From NCBI RefSeq assembly GCF_003852525.1, contig NZ_QAJL01000001.1, forward strand, positions 1,687,268-1,751,267: a stretch of DNA of 64,000 bases, given 5' to 3'. Source of the DNA: Pedobacter sp. KBW06 (GTDB taxonomy: Bacteria > Bacteroidota > Bacteroidia > Sphingobacteriales > Sphingobacteriaceae). Every line of letters starts with the position of its first letter. Within the stretch, counting starts at the first letter, position 1. The position numbers were made by a program, and so were the translations under genes. The notes beneath the pieces were generated by a model. It made no database searches, had not been told where the DNA came from, and worked only from the letters and a program-made list of their open reading frames with translations. Below are positions 34,810-43,806 of the stretch, piece by piece.

Positions 34810-35184
34810 ATGAGCATCAAAAGAATCTCGACTACAGAAAAAGCCAGGGAAGTCATTGCAAAATTAAAGGAAGAATATGGGGAACTGATGTTCCACCAAA
34901 GCGGGGGTTGCTGTGAAGGCTCTTATCCGCATTGCTTTGAAAAAGGCGGATTTCTGGTTGGCTCCAACGATGTCTGCATCGGAGAGATCGAGGGCTGTAA
35001 ATTTTATATGGCCGGAGATCAGTTTGACTATTGGAAACATACCCATCTTACGCTGGACGTCATCGCCGGCCGTGCCGCCAGCTTTTCCCTGGAATCTACC
35101 CTGGACATGGGCTTTCTGATCCATTCCAGACTATTTACCGAAGAAGAGCTCAAAGACCTTGAGCCGGTGATCCCTATGGATTAA
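34810..35184 (+). CDS. DUF779 family protein
   Basis: A 124-aa DUF779 protein. The family signature is clear: MFHQSGGCCEGSYPHCFEKG (~27-46) with a Cys-Cys pair and a further Cys, and HTHLTLDVIAGRAASFSLES (~77-96). These proteins are nearly always found next to AldB/ExaC-like aldehyde dehydrogenases. The biochemical role is not known; the conserved cysteines and histidines suggest a metal or thiol function. It is downstream of the dehydrogenase beyond an intrinsic terminator. Confidence 0.93.
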   Translation: MSIKRISTTEKAREVIAKLKEEYGELMFHQSGGCCEGSYPHCFEKGGFLVGSNDVCIGEIEGCKFYMAGDQFDYWKHTHLTLDVIAGRAASFSLESTLDMGFLIHSRLFTEEELKDLEPVIPMD

Positions 35185-35259
35185 ACCGCAAGTTCCGGAT
35201 TGATGCTGCGCGGTCTATGCCTTATCTTGCCTCCGCCTTAAAAATATGGCAATACAGAT

Positions 35260-35520
35260 ATGATTTTTCATTTGAACCTTGGCGCTGATCCCGATGAACG
35301 AAAAAAACAGCTTTCTTCTTTAATCAGAGCCGGCAAGATCAAACTTGGAGGCTATAAAAAAAACAAAATATATGGCCTGCTGAATTGCGCCTCAGGGAAA
35401 AGCATGAAGGTAGAAAACAGGGTTTTCTTCAAAGATGAAAATGAAGCCCTGCAATCTGGTTACAGGCCTTGTGCCCGCTGCCTTCGGGAAGCCTACAAAA
35501 TATGGAAATCAGCCCATTAA
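35260..35520 (+). CDS. Stand-alone Ada-like metal-binding domain protein
   Basis: An 86-aa protein similar to the N-terminal zinc domain of Ada: KIYGLLNCASGKSM, then NRVFFKDENEALQSGYRPCARC (~residues 45-77). Ada uses four Cys to bind zinc. Only three are visible here, because the second Cys of the first pair is replaced. Small stand-alone proteins of this type are common in Bacteroidota; no repair function is proven. It lies 75 nt after DUF779 and 29 nt before the ATP-grasp gene on the same strand. Confidence 0.82.
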   Translation: MIFHLNLGADPDERKKQLSSLIRAGKIKLGGYKKNKIYGLLNCASGKSMKVENRVFFKDENEALQSGYRPCARCLREAYKIWKSAH

Positions 35521-35549
35521 TGATATATTTACGCCCTAATCCCCTTTTT

Positions 35550-36419
35550 ATGATGAAGATCGCTTATGTTTCTTACCAGATCCAGGAAAAATACACCTCA
35601 GCTACTGTAGATGAGGATAAAGCCTTACTCGACTTTTTAACCAATAAAGGACTTTCTATAGAACGCGTGATATGGAACGATCCCGCAGCAGATTGGAAAA
35701 GCTATGACCTCGCCGTCATCAAATCCCCATGGGACTACCATGAGCACATTGCAGCATTTAAACAATGGCTGGACCACATCGAATCATTGAACCTGAAACT
35801 CCTGAACCCCTATGAGCGGATCAGATGGAATATGGACAAGCATTACCTCGGCGAAATTGCAGCTTCGGGCTTAGCCGTGATCCCTTCCTTCTTCCTTGAA
35901 AAAGGAGATCTTCTTGATCTGAATGCACTGACTGCTCATTTCAATACCGAAAAATTAATCATCAAGCCTTGTATCAGTGCAGGAGCCAAAAACACGTTTA
36001 TCATAACTGCGCAAAACCTTGCTGATTATGAAGCCCAGATCAACGGGTTATTACAGGAAGAAGCTTTCCTTGCCCAGCCTTTTATGCCGGAAATCCATGA
36101 TGGAGAATGGTCTTACCTGTTCTTTAATGGAAAATATAGCCATAGTCTGTTGAAAGTACCAAAAGATGGCGACTTCAGGGTACAGAGTTACCATGGGGGA
36201 AGTGTTAACGTACAGGAGGGTGTCGACAAACATATCAAAGATGCCACAGCTTATGTGGAGCAGTATGCAGCAGGTTGTTTGTATGCCAGGGTTGATGGAT
36301 TGATCGTAAACGGAGAACTGAACCTGATGGAACTGGAACTGATTGAACCTTACCTTTTCCTGAATACGCATCAGGAAGCTTTTGAAAGTTATTATCAGGC
36401 TTTATTGGCCGCTTTATAA
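35550..36419 (+). CDS. ATP-grasp domain ligase-like protein
   Basis: A 289-aa protein starting MMKIAYVSYQ. Upstream in-frame ATGs overlap the Ada-like gene and add unlikely sequence. It resembles RimK/GshB/DcsG-like ATP-grasp ligases: an N-terminal domain ends with LAVIKSPWDYHEHIAAFKQW (~57-76), the ATP-binding part has KLIIKPCISAGAKNTFII (~134-151) and QPFMPEIHDGEWSYLFFNGK (~181-200), and the C-terminal metal motif is MELELIEPYLFLN (~258-270). It would join a carboxylate to an amine or thiol using ATP. Substrate not predictable. Confidence 0.88.
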   Translation: MMKIAYVSYQIQEKYTSATVDEDKALLDFLTNKGLSIERVIWNDPAADWKSYDLAVIKSPWDYHEHIAAFKQWLDHIESLNLKLLNPYERIRWNMDKHYLGEIAASGLAVIPSFFLEKGDLLDLNALTAHFNTEKLIIKPCISAGAKNTFIITAQNLADYEAQINGLLQEEAFLAQPFMPEIHDGEWSYLFFNGKYSHSLLKVPKDGDFRVQSYHGGSVNVQEGVDKHIKDATAYVEQYAAGCLYARVDGLIVNGELNLMELELIEPYLFLNTHQEAFESYYQALLAAL

Positions 36420-36431
36420 ACAGCACAAATT

Positions 36432-36470
36432 AAAAAAGGCGGTCTGAGGTTTACCCACACCGCCTTTTTT
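36432..36470. terminator. Bidirectional terminator between convergent genes
   Basis: AAAAAAGGCGGT (36432-36443) pairs with ACCGCCTTTTTT (36459-36470). The A/T ends act as the T-run in either direction, ending the ATP-grasp gene (+) and the TlpA-like gene (-). Confidence 0.9.
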
Positions 36471-36484
36471 GTAACATCAGTTAT

Positions 36485-37567
36485 TTATTTCATCAACTCT
36501 TTTAATTTCTTTGGCAATGCTTCTCCTCTCAGGTTTCTGGCAATAATAACGCCGTTCGGGTCGACCAGATAATTGGAAGGGATGCCCTGAATTCCATAAT
36601 AGGTAGAAACTTCATTTTTCCAGCCTTTTAGATCAGACACCTGAGTCCATGGCATCTTATCTTCCTCCACTGCCTTTTTCCATTTATCAGCACTATCATC
36701 CAGCGAAACCCCCAATACGGTAAACCCTTTGTCTTTAAACTCGTTGTAAGCCTTCAGAACATTGGGATTCTCTCCCCTGCAGGGGCCACACCAGCTTGCC
36801 CAGAAGTCTACCAACACATACTTCCCTTTAAATGAAGAAAAACGAACGGGTTTTCCTTCCATATCATTCTGGGTAAAATCAAGCATCGCCTGGCCATTGC
36901 TTCCTTTTTGGAGCACTGCTAAAGTGGCTGCCATCTTTTTCCCTCCCGGACTTGCCTTCAGACTCGGATCTATTGATTTATAGAGTGCAGCCAGTTCCGC
37001 ATAATCTGTACTCATGCCCAGATCTTTGATATTTGTCAGGCTCACATAACTTTTGGGATGTTTCATGATAAATGCCTTATTCAAAGCGTCGGATTCTCTA
37101 TAGATTCTAAAAAGTTCCTTTTCTATCCTTGCGATTGCGGTGCTGTCTTTTGCCGTTTCTGCTTTTTCATATTCCAGGTAAAGCTGCTTCTGCTCTTTAT
37201 TCAGGGCTTTTTTGGTCATCTTTAACGCATTTTGCTCCTGCTGCGTCTTTCCTCCCGAAATCAGCATATCTTCGGGTGCAGTTGCATTTCCTTTGATACT
37301 TACCGGGGTATTTTCAACATATAGCTCCAGCTGCAATCCTTTCCGGTCGGTCAGGTAAATCCGCGTAGGTTCCTTCACCGTTCCTTTATAGCTGAAAACG
37401 CCATTCTTTACGGAGACAGAATCGCTTCCGCCCAGACCGTAGATATACATATGCGGACTTTTTAGTCCTTCAATTTTTCCGTTGATGGTATAACCATCTT
37501 TTTTTACCTGCGCAGTTGCAAACAGGCAAATGCTGCTTAAGCTTAATAAAATGATATTCTTTTTCAT
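36485..37567 (-). CDS. TlpA-like periplasmic thioredoxin with DUF4369
   Basis: A 360-aa exported protein (signal peptide to ~19, FATAQ). The N-terminal half is a DUF4369-like beta domain (GYTINGKIEGLKSPHMYIYG) and helical linker. The C-terminal half is an AhpC/TSA-TlpA thioredoxin domain with WASWCGPCRGENPNVL (CxxC at ~260) and a cis-Pro loop IQGIPSNYLVD. It reduces or rearranges disulfides in the periplasm. It begins 12 nt after the second susD-like gene, so it belongs to that uptake operon and takes the place usually held by a hydrolase. Confidence 0.93.
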   Translation of the reverse strand: MKKNIILLSLSSICLFATAQVKKDGYTINGKIEGLKSPHMYIYGLGGSDSVSVKNGVFSYKGTVKEPTRIYLTDRKGLQLELYVENTPVSIKGNATAPEDMLISGGKTQQEQNALKMTKKALNKEQKQLYLEYEKAETAKDSTAIARIEKELFRIYRESDALNKAFIMKHPKSYVSLTNIKDLGMSTDYAELAALYKSIDPSLKASPGGKKMAATLAVLQKGSNGQAMLDFTQNDMEGKPVRFSSFKGKYVLVDFWASWCGPCRGENPNVLKAYNEFKDKGFTVLGVSLDDSADKWKKAVEEDKMPWTQVSDLKGWKNEVSTYYGIQGIPSNYLVDPNGVIIARNLRGEALPKKLKELMK

Positions 37568-37579
37568 ATTCAGGGGGTT

Positions 37580-38968
37580 TTAGTATCCAGGGTTTTGTTT
37601 AACTAAGTTATTTGAAGCATCTACAGTTACTTGTGGTATGGGAAGAATCAGCTTATCTTCATCTGTAAGGCTTTGTTTTACGGCTGCAGCCTGCAAATCG
37701 CCGTTTTTAATGTAACGAACGATATCGTACCAATCCTCTCCTGATTCTGCACCCAGTTCCAGTTCTTTCTCCTTCCTGATCAGGCTCAGTAATTCTTTCT
37801 GTCCGGCAGCGTTCAGTTCCGGATTACCCCGTTTGGTATGCAGGGTATTTAATGCCCTCAATGCATCTTCTAAATTTCCTCCGGGCCTTCTTGCTTCCGC
37901 CTCTGCATAAATCAGGTAGACTTCTGCCAGGCGCAAATAGTATTCCGTATCGTTTTGACTTCCTTCCACACCCGTACTGAACTTTCCATTGCCATGCCAT
38001 TTCAGCAGATCCACAGGATCTGTAGAGGTCCTCACAATAATCGATTTTCGCTGATCTTGTCTTAACAATTCAGTATAACGGTCAGTAAGCTTATATCCCC
38101 CACCGGTCCAGTAATAGGATTTTCCATTTTCATAATAGATGTTGTTGTTATTGGCAAAAGTGATGGAGCCCAAAAGGACTTCATCAGCATTGTACTTTTC
38201 CTTTGTAAAAAGATTCACAAAGTCTGCGGACAATACTGCCGGACCAGACATCACTTCCTTAGCCAATAAGGCTGCCCCGGCATAATCTCTTTCATACAAT
38301 AAAACCCTTGCCTTTAAAGCTTTTGCAACGAGTTTTGTCGCATAGCCCTTCATCACTCCGGTCTTATATTCCGGGCAATCACGAATGGCCACATCAAGAT
38401 CTGAAAGTATAAATTCGTAAGATGCTTTGACCGTGGCTCTGGCCGCAACAGCTGAATTCGGAACATTCTTGATTTCAATTCCGTAAGTGGAGCCCATGTC
38501 CCAGAACTGACCGAAAAGACGCAGAATATAAAAATGTCCCAACGCACGGAGAAACTTTGCTTCGGCAATAATCTGTGCCTTGCGCGGATCTGTGCTGGTC
38601 AACGCCTCTGTTTTCAGGATCACAAAATTAGCCGTCTGGATCAGTTGATAGGGACCACCATATAAATAGCTGTTTAAGCTGCTGTTATTTGCAGGAACAT
38701 TATTGCTCAGATATGGAGTACTGGAGATGCCGCTGGCTGTTACGTTCAGTCCCATCAGTCCAACATAAATCGGCGTCTGATTGGCAAGGGGTTCATCCCT
38801 TAAGCTATAGTAGGTACCTGCCAATAATTTCTCAGCAGAAGGAATATCGACTACCACAGTACTTTCATCCAGTTTATTTTCCGGCTTAAGGTCTGTAACG
38901 TCTGTTAATTTGCAAGCCTGCAGTCCCATGAAAAGCATACAGCTTAAAGCGATTGATATAGATTTCAT
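37580..38968 (-). CDS. SusD/RagB-type lipoprotein (locus 2)
   Basis: A 462-aa SusD-like lipoprotein. I use the start MKSISIALSCMLFMG, with lipobox GLQAC; an ATG two codons earlier is equally possible, while the far upstream ATG at 39067 lies inside susC. SusD-like features are QTANFVILKTEALT, AEAKFLRALGHFYILRLFGQ and the C-terminal LELGAESGEDWYDIVRYIKN. It partners the SusC encoded upstream and binds the transported ligand at the cell surface. The next gene is the TlpA-like protein, so the ligand may not be a carbohydrate. Confidence 0.92.
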   Translation of the reverse strand: MKSISIALSCMLFMGLQACKLTDVTDLKPENKLDESTVVVDIPSAEKLLAGTYYSLRDEPLANQTPIYVGLMGLNVTASGISSTPYLSNNVPANNSSLNSYLYGGPYQLIQTANFVILKTEALTSTDPRKAQIIAEAKFLRALGHFYILRLFGQFWDMGSTYGIEIKNVPNSAVAARATVKASYEFILSDLDVAIRDCPEYKTGVMKGYATKLVAKALKARVLLYERDYAGAALLAKEVMSGPAVLSADFVNLFTKEKYNADEVLLGSITFANNNNIYYENGKSYYWTGGGYKLTDRYTELLRQDQRKSIIVRTSTDPVDLLKWHGNGKFSTGVEGSQNDTEYYLRLAEVYLIYAEAEARRPGGNLEDALRALNTLHTKRGNPELNAAGQKELLSLIRKEKELELGAESGEDWYDIVRYIKNGDLQAAAVKQSLTDEDKLILPIPQVTVDASNNLVKQNPGY

Positions 38969-38978
38969 CGTCATCTTT

Positions 38979-41900
38979 TTAAAATTTAAGATTAACACCA
39001 AACGTGATACTTTGGGTAGTTGGATAAGTGGCAGTATCCCTTCCATGATCTGTAAATGTATTTTCACTGTTCACTTCCGGGTCCAGGCCTTTATATTTTG
39101 TCCAGGTAAATAAATTCGTCATTCCGGTAAATAAGCGGACCTGCTGAATGTGCATCTTTTTTAACAGTGCGGAATTAAAAAGATAACTCAACTGTACATT
39201 CTTTAGCCTCAGAAAAGAAGTGTCTTCAATAAAACGGTCGGTATTCGTATCAACGTTCTGTGAAGGTCCGTTCGGCACATTTCTCGGTTGCAGTGTATTG
39301 GTATTTTCAGGGGTCCATCCGGTCAGTACCAGGGAAGATACATTGTTAAGGTAGCCTTTGAAAACATCATTGTTCTGTTCTCTTGACACCTTGCTTCCCA
39401 CATCAAACTGAAAAAGTGTACTCAATTCCAGTTGTCCGTAACGGAAAGTGTTGTTCCAGCCTCCAAAATATTTCGGGTTTTGAGAATAACCCAGAATTGA
39501 CCTGTCTTTGGTATCAATCCTTCCGTCTCCATTGAGATCAACATACCTGACATCTCCCGGAGCAGTCCTCGAAGTCTGATAAAATGCACCCGGATTTCCT
39601 GTAACTAACCTTGCATTGGCATTTAAGGCATCTATTTCCCCCTGATTCTGGTAAAGTCCATTTGTGCGGTATCCTCTGATTCCGTTCAAAGGAAGTCCTT
39701 CGGTCAGAAGAATTGTGCCATACAATGCGGTTCCATAGGTTTTTTCAACTTTGTTTTTATTGAAGCTGATGTTAAAATCAGAGATCCAGGTAAACTTATC
39801 TGTATTTACCGGAATGGCCGACACGGTAAACTCCCATCCCTGATTGCTCACATCTCCAATGTTCTTGTTTTGGAAACTGTAGCCATTGGATGAAGGGATA
39901 GCAGGCCCCGTAATCATGCCCTCTGTATATTTTCTATAAAAATTGACGGTCGTCTTTAGCCTTGATTTGAAGAAACTCAGCTCCAGGGCAGCATCGGTCT
40001 GCGTTGTCCCTTCCCAGCGGATGTCAGGATTCGGCTGCCCGTCGTCCGGATTTGCCCTGAGCCCATTCACACCATTGTAGAAATAGCCCGTATTAAACAA
40101 GGTTAAAAAGCCAAAACTTCCAAATGCCGAGGTTCCTGTTTTCCCCCGGGTTAGCCTTAACTTTGCATCATCAATAAAGCTGAATCCCTTCATAAAGTTC
40201 TCCTGAGAAAATCTCCAGGCCAGGCCCACTGAAGGAAAATATCCCCATTGGTTTTCAGGTCCGAATTTGGTGGAATTGTCTGCACGTCCACTTACCGTCA
40301 GGTAATACTTTCCGTCGTAATTGTAATTCGCACGAAGAAAATAGGACTCCAGTCCACTACTTTCCCCTCCGCTACTGTATCCATTTATCGATCCCGCAGA
40401 ACCCAGATTGTTCAGGACATCATCGTTAGGAAAGTTAATGCTGCTGACGTTACTGAAACTACTTTTGTTTAAGGTCCAGGAAGCACCTGCTACTGCATCA
40501 ATATGGTGTTTATCAAAAGCTTTGGTAAAACTGAGGGTATTGTCAAAGATCCTGTTTGTATATTCGAAGTTTTTATCCGTTCTCGATCCTTTTTGATTCT
40601 GATTGATGGATGCAAGCATCCAGCCTGGGGTATACAAAAAGCCGGCATTATGATTCACATCATAGGAAAGGGATGACCTCGCTTTTAAACCCGGAATGAT
40701 CTCCAGTTCCGCATATACGGAAGCCAGTAAGCGCTGACTTTCATTGATATCAGTCGACATTCTGGACACTACGGGGTTATCGTTGAGCCCGTCGTTTGCA
40801 TAAGATCCATCCGGGTTCCGAACCGGAACATCGGGTCTGTAGTTCGCAGCTCCGTAGTTCGTATACATAGATGAAGAACCACCTGTTTGCTTACTAACAC
40901 TGTAATTCAGGTTAGTCCCGATTTTTAGCAGGTTGAAGAACCTGGATTCTACGTTGGCACGCAGGGAATAACGCTTAAAACCGGTATTGATCAGTACGCC
41001 TTTCTGATCTGTTAAACCTGTAGAAAAGCCATAATTGGTGTTGCCATCCTTGGATGCTCCCATTACGCTAAGGTTGAGGTTCTGGATCAGGCCTTTCTGG
41101 ATCACTTCCCTTTGCCAGTCCGTATTTGCAGTTCCCGGGAAACCCTGTGCTTCAATAGGAAGCCCTGCTTTTTCATACGTTTCGGTCATGAATTTTACAT
41201 ATTCCGGACCAGACAGTGCATCCAGAAATCTATTCTGGCGATCTGTGGAAACATCATAATTTAAACTAAAAACAGGTTGTTCCCCCGCCCGGCCTCGCTT
41301 TGTAGTCACAATAACCACTCCGTTTGCAGCCCTTGAACCATAGATAGCAGTCGCCGTAGCATCTTTTAAAACTTCGATATTCTCTACATCATTCATATCT
41401 ATTCCAGCCAGTGGATCCATCAATCCATTGGCTGGCGTGAAGCGCGCAGCATCCGTTCCACCCCCATTGAACAGCTGGACCGGAATCCCGTCAATCACAA
41501 ATAACGGATCATTCACCCCACTGGCAGTAGACAAGCCCCTGATCCTGATCGAGGCTCCCGCACCGGGGTTCCCGTTGGGTCTGCTCACCTGAACACCCGC
41601 AGCTCTTCCTGCCAGGGCTTGGGTGAAATTCGTGGCCACCTGCTTTCTCATTTCATCTCCACCAATTGTGGCCACCGTGCCGACAAGGTCCTTTCTTTTC
41701 GTTGTTCCATAGCCGACAACCACTACTGCTTCCAGTTTTTCCTGACTTTCAGCAAGGGTAATCCTCAGATTATTTTCGCCCCTTACCGCAATATCTTTGG
41801 TCTGGTATCCCAAATAAGAAACTGACAGTACCGCGTTTTCTTCTACCTGTTCCAGGCTAAACTCTCCGCGGCCATTGGTCTTGGTTACCTTGTTACTTCC

Positions 41901-42368
41901 TTTGACCTTTACACTTGCTCCTGGCAGTGGAAGCCCCTTTTCATCAAGCACAAGCCCATGGATGTCTATGGCCTTCAGATAGCCAACCAGACGATCAAGA
42001 AAGGTCCTGTCTATTATCTGAATTACAATGGTCTTATCTTTAACAGAGTAGGTTAAATCACTTGCGGCAAGCGCCTCTTTCAATACTTTTTCCAGGGTTT
42101 CATTCCGGAAAGCAACATCTATATTTTTAACCTGCTGGATTTGTATAGATTGCCACAGGACATCATAACCAGTCTGTTTTCTGATTTCATTGAAGATATA
42201 TTTGAGGGAAGCATCTTTCTTATTTATCGTGATCCGCTGTGCAAATCCGCTGGCATTGACCTGTAACAGGAGGCCAGTCATTAAAATGATAACTAACTTC
42301 ATCACTAAAAGAAGTTTAGGCGGCAGCCATAGTTTGGGCATACCAAGGTTAAAAGCATTTATTTTCAT
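38979..42368 (-). CDS. SusC/RagA TonB-dependent transporter with STN domain (locus 2)
   Basis: An 1129-aa outer-membrane transporter. After MKINAFNLGMPKLWLPPKLL and a signal helix comes an STN domain (~45-115; ITINKKDASLKYIFNEIRKQ), a regulatory beta-sandwich (~138-212; GLVLDEKGLPLPGASVKVKG), the plug (GRAAGVQVSRPNGNPGAGAS) and the barrel ending in TTQSITFGVNLKF. The STN domain predicts signalling to FecR of locus 2. It is of the same family as the locus 1 transporter but clearly diverged in the barrel, so a different ligand is likely. Confidence 0.95.
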   Translation of the reverse strand: MKINAFNLGMPKLWLPPKLLLVMKLVIILMTGLLLQVNASGFAQRITINKKDASLKYIFNEIRKQTGYDVLWQSIQIQQVKNIDVAFRNETLEKVLKEALAASDLTYSVKDKTIVIQIIDRTFLDRLVGYLKAIDIHGLVLDEKGLPLPGASVKVKGSNKVTKTNGRGEFSLEQVEENAVLSVSYLGYQTKDIAVRGENNLRITLAESQEKLEAVVVVGYGTTKRKDLVGTVATIGGDEMRKQVATNFTQALAGRAAGVQVSRPNGNPGAGASIRIRGLSTASGVNDPLFVIDGIPVQLFNGGGTDAARFTPANGLMDPLAGIDMNDVENIEVLKDATATAIYGSRAANGVVIVTTKRGRAGEQPVFSLNYDVSTDRQNRFLDALSGPEYVKFMTETYEKAGLPIEAQGFPGTANTDWQREVIQKGLIQNLNLSVMGASKDGNTNYGFSTGLTDQKGVLINTGFKRYSLRANVESRFFNLLKIGTNLNYSVSKQTGGSSSMYTNYGAANYRPDVPVRNPDGSYANDGLNDNPVVSRMSTDINESQRLLASVYAELEIIPGLKARSSLSYDVNHNAGFLYTPGWMLASINQNQKGSRTDKNFEYTNRIFDNTLSFTKAFDKHHIDAVAGASWTLNKSSFSNVSSINFPNDDVLNNLGSAGSINGYSSGGESSGLESYFLRANYNYDGKYYLTVSGRADNSTKFGPENQWGYFPSVGLAWRFSQENFMKGFSFIDDAKLRLTRGKTGTSAFGSFGFLTLFNTGYFYNGVNGLRANPDDGQPNPDIRWEGTTQTDAALELSFFKSRLKTTVNFYRKYTEGMITGPAIPSSNGYSFQNKNIGDVSNQGWEFTVSAIPVNTDKFTWISDFNISFNKNKVEKTYGTALYGTILLTEGLPLNGIRGYRTNGLYQNQGEIDALNANARLVTGNPGAFYQTSRTAPGDVRYVDLNGDGRIDTKDRSILGYSQNPKYFGGWNNTFRYGQLELSTLFQFDVGSKVSREQNNDVFKGYLNNVSSLVLTGWTPENTNTLQPRNVPNGPSQNVDTNTDRFIEDTSFLRLKNVQLSYLFNSALLKKMHIQQVRLFTGMTNLFTWTKYKGLDPEVNSENTFTDHGRDTATYPTTQSITFGVNLKF

Positions 42369-42384
42369 ACTTTTGGTTTGTTTT

Positions 42385-42447
42385 GGGTTAATACATGAAT
42401 AGTTCTCTAAAACTTTTTTCCGGTTGTACCGGAGGGGTTAACTCAAA
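42385..42447 (-). promoter_or_regulatory. Conserved susC leader elements (locus 2)
   Basis: On the minus strand TTTGAGTTAACCC (42435-42447) is followed by a CCGGT-ACCGG hairpin, an A-run and GTATTAACCC (up to 42385). Order and boxes match locus 1, though the hairpin sequence differs, so the structure and not its sequence is kept. Confidence 0.5.
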
Positions 42448-42456
42448 ATCATTGCG

Positions 42457-42490
42457 CATCCCGAGGCCAATCGGGGTGTGCTTTCTTTAA
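42457..42490 (+). terminator. Plus-strand terminator-like hairpin between fecR and susC (locus 2)
   Basis: An 8-bp stem CATCCCGA/TCGGGGTG (one G-U pair) with a 6-nt loop is followed by TGCTTTCTTT on the plus strand. The T-run is interrupted, so strength is uncertain. It has the same position as the hairpin at locus 1. Confidence 0.45.
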
Positions 42491-42589
42491 GTTACCCTCA
42501 ACGCTTAAGTCTGGCCCTGTAGTTGTTTTTTCATCGTTGGTTGTTTATGGTTTGTTGATATTTATTTGAGCTTACGATACCTGGTGGTC

Positions 42590-43732
42590 TCAGGGCATCA
42601 CCGTAATTTTTCTTCCTTCAATTTTAAAATGAACAGCATTGGTCAGTTCCAGCATCTCCAATACTTTAGAGACATTTTCAAACCTGTTCACTGTTCCTCC
42701 AAATACCTGCTGAGCGGTGATCTTACCTTCGTATACCACCTCTACATCATACCATCTGGAGATCTTTCTCATAATGCTTTCAATCCTTTCATCGTTAAAC
42801 ATGAACCAGCCCTTTTTCCAGGCAATCTCAAATTCCGGATCTACGGTAATTACCCGAATGGCAGTATTCAGACCTGCTTTTTTATCGTTCCAGGCCTGTT
42901 GATCAGGAGTCAAGACAACAGCATGAGCGCTTTCAGGGTAACTGACGGATACTTTTCCTTCCAGTAGGGTCGTTTTCGTAAAGGGTTCATTGTCGTATGC
43001 ATTGACGTTAAAATGGGTTCCCAGTACTTCTACCTTTGCCCTGTCGGTCTGCACGATAAAAGGTACTTTCTTAGGGAACTGTCTGGCAACTTCAAAATAG
43101 GCTTCTCCTTTTAAGACCACCTTCCGCTCTGCAGCAGAAAATGCAGTGGGGTACTCCAGTGAAGAAGCAGCATTTAGCCAGACCCGGGTACCATCGGGAA
43201 GAATAACCTGATATTGTCCACCTTTAGGAGTGGTTATGGTATTATAGGCGACCTTTTGCTGTGCAGACGGCTTTCCGCTTAATGTATACAATAGCTGGCC
43301 ATCCCGGGTTTTGGTTACTTTTATTCCAGGTTCTTCTGCAATTGTTCCATTGACGGCGTCTGTCAAGGAGATATTACGCCCATCTGCAAGGGTAAGCACA
43401 GCCCTGTTTCCTCCAATACCGATCTCGTTTTGCCGGTAAGAAATCCTTTCCTGCTGCCGGGCCGGCCGGAAGACAAAGAAAATTCCAATGCCCAAAACGA
43501 AGAACAATACTGCAGCAGCAACCATCCGGGGCCATAACCGCAGCGAAGAAGAATGGTCCATATGCCTGGTCAGTTTTTCCAGCCCAAGCAGGTATTCCTG
43601 CTCTATTTTCTGCTGACTAAGATCAGTAGCCTCAGTCTTGTATTTAAGATACCAGCTTTCTACGGTGACCTTTTCTTCATCCGTAGCGATTCCTGAATTA
43701 TACTTATCTAGTAGATCTGTTGCTTTTTTCAT
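42590..43732 (-). CDS. FecR-type anti-sigma factor (locus 2)
   Basis: A 380-aa FecR-family protein. It has a cytosolic N-terminal part (ATDLLDKYNSGIATDEEKVTV), one membrane helix (MVAAAVLFFVLGIGIFFVF, ~70-88), a FecR domain (ITTPKGGQYQVILPDGTRVW; VVLKGEAYFEVARQ) and a C-terminal DUF4974-like domain (IMRKISRWYDVEVVYEG). It would transmit the signal from the STN domain of the locus 2 transporter to the ECF sigma factor encoded just upstream (74-nt gap). Confidence 0.94.
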   Translation of the reverse strand: MKKATDLLDKYNSGIATDEEKVTVESWYLKYKTEATDLSQQKIEQEYLLGLEKLTRHMDHSSSLRLWPRMVAAAVLFFVLGIGIFFVFRPARQQERISYRQNEIGIGGNRAVLTLADGRNISLTDAVNGTIAEEPGIKVTKTRDGQLLYTLSGKPSAQQKVAYNTITTPKGGQYQVILPDGTRVWLNAASSLEYPTAFSAAERKVVLKGEAYFEVARQFPKKVPFIVQTDRAKVEVLGTHFNVNAYDNEPFTKTTLLEGKVSVSYPESAHAVVLTPDQQAWNDKKAGLNTAIRVITVDPEFEIAWKKGWFMFNDERIESIMRKISRWYDVEVVYEGKITAQQVFGGTVNRFENVSKVLEMLELTNAVHFKIEGRKITVMP

Positions 43733-43806
43733 TGAGTTGTGCTCCCATAAATATTACGGGCTGTAAACAAATGACACCTAAGCCCGGCTCATAGAGTAGA
43801 TGATTA

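Larger units (their letters stand above)
42382..42490 (+). ncRNA. Possible antisense RNA across the susC leader (locus 2)
   Basis: Layout as at locus 1: TACTTTTG at 42368-42375 on the plus strand at the susC start, and a plus-strand hairpin with a T-rich tail at 42457-42490. Recurrence at both loci raises the likelihood, but no -33 element is seen, the start codon context itself could explain the conserved motif, and the terminator here is weak. Confidence 0.22.

Noticed and set aside
38975..39067. Upstream start for the second SusD
   Set aside because: It lies inside the susC coding region and precedes the lipobox signal peptide by over 30 residues.
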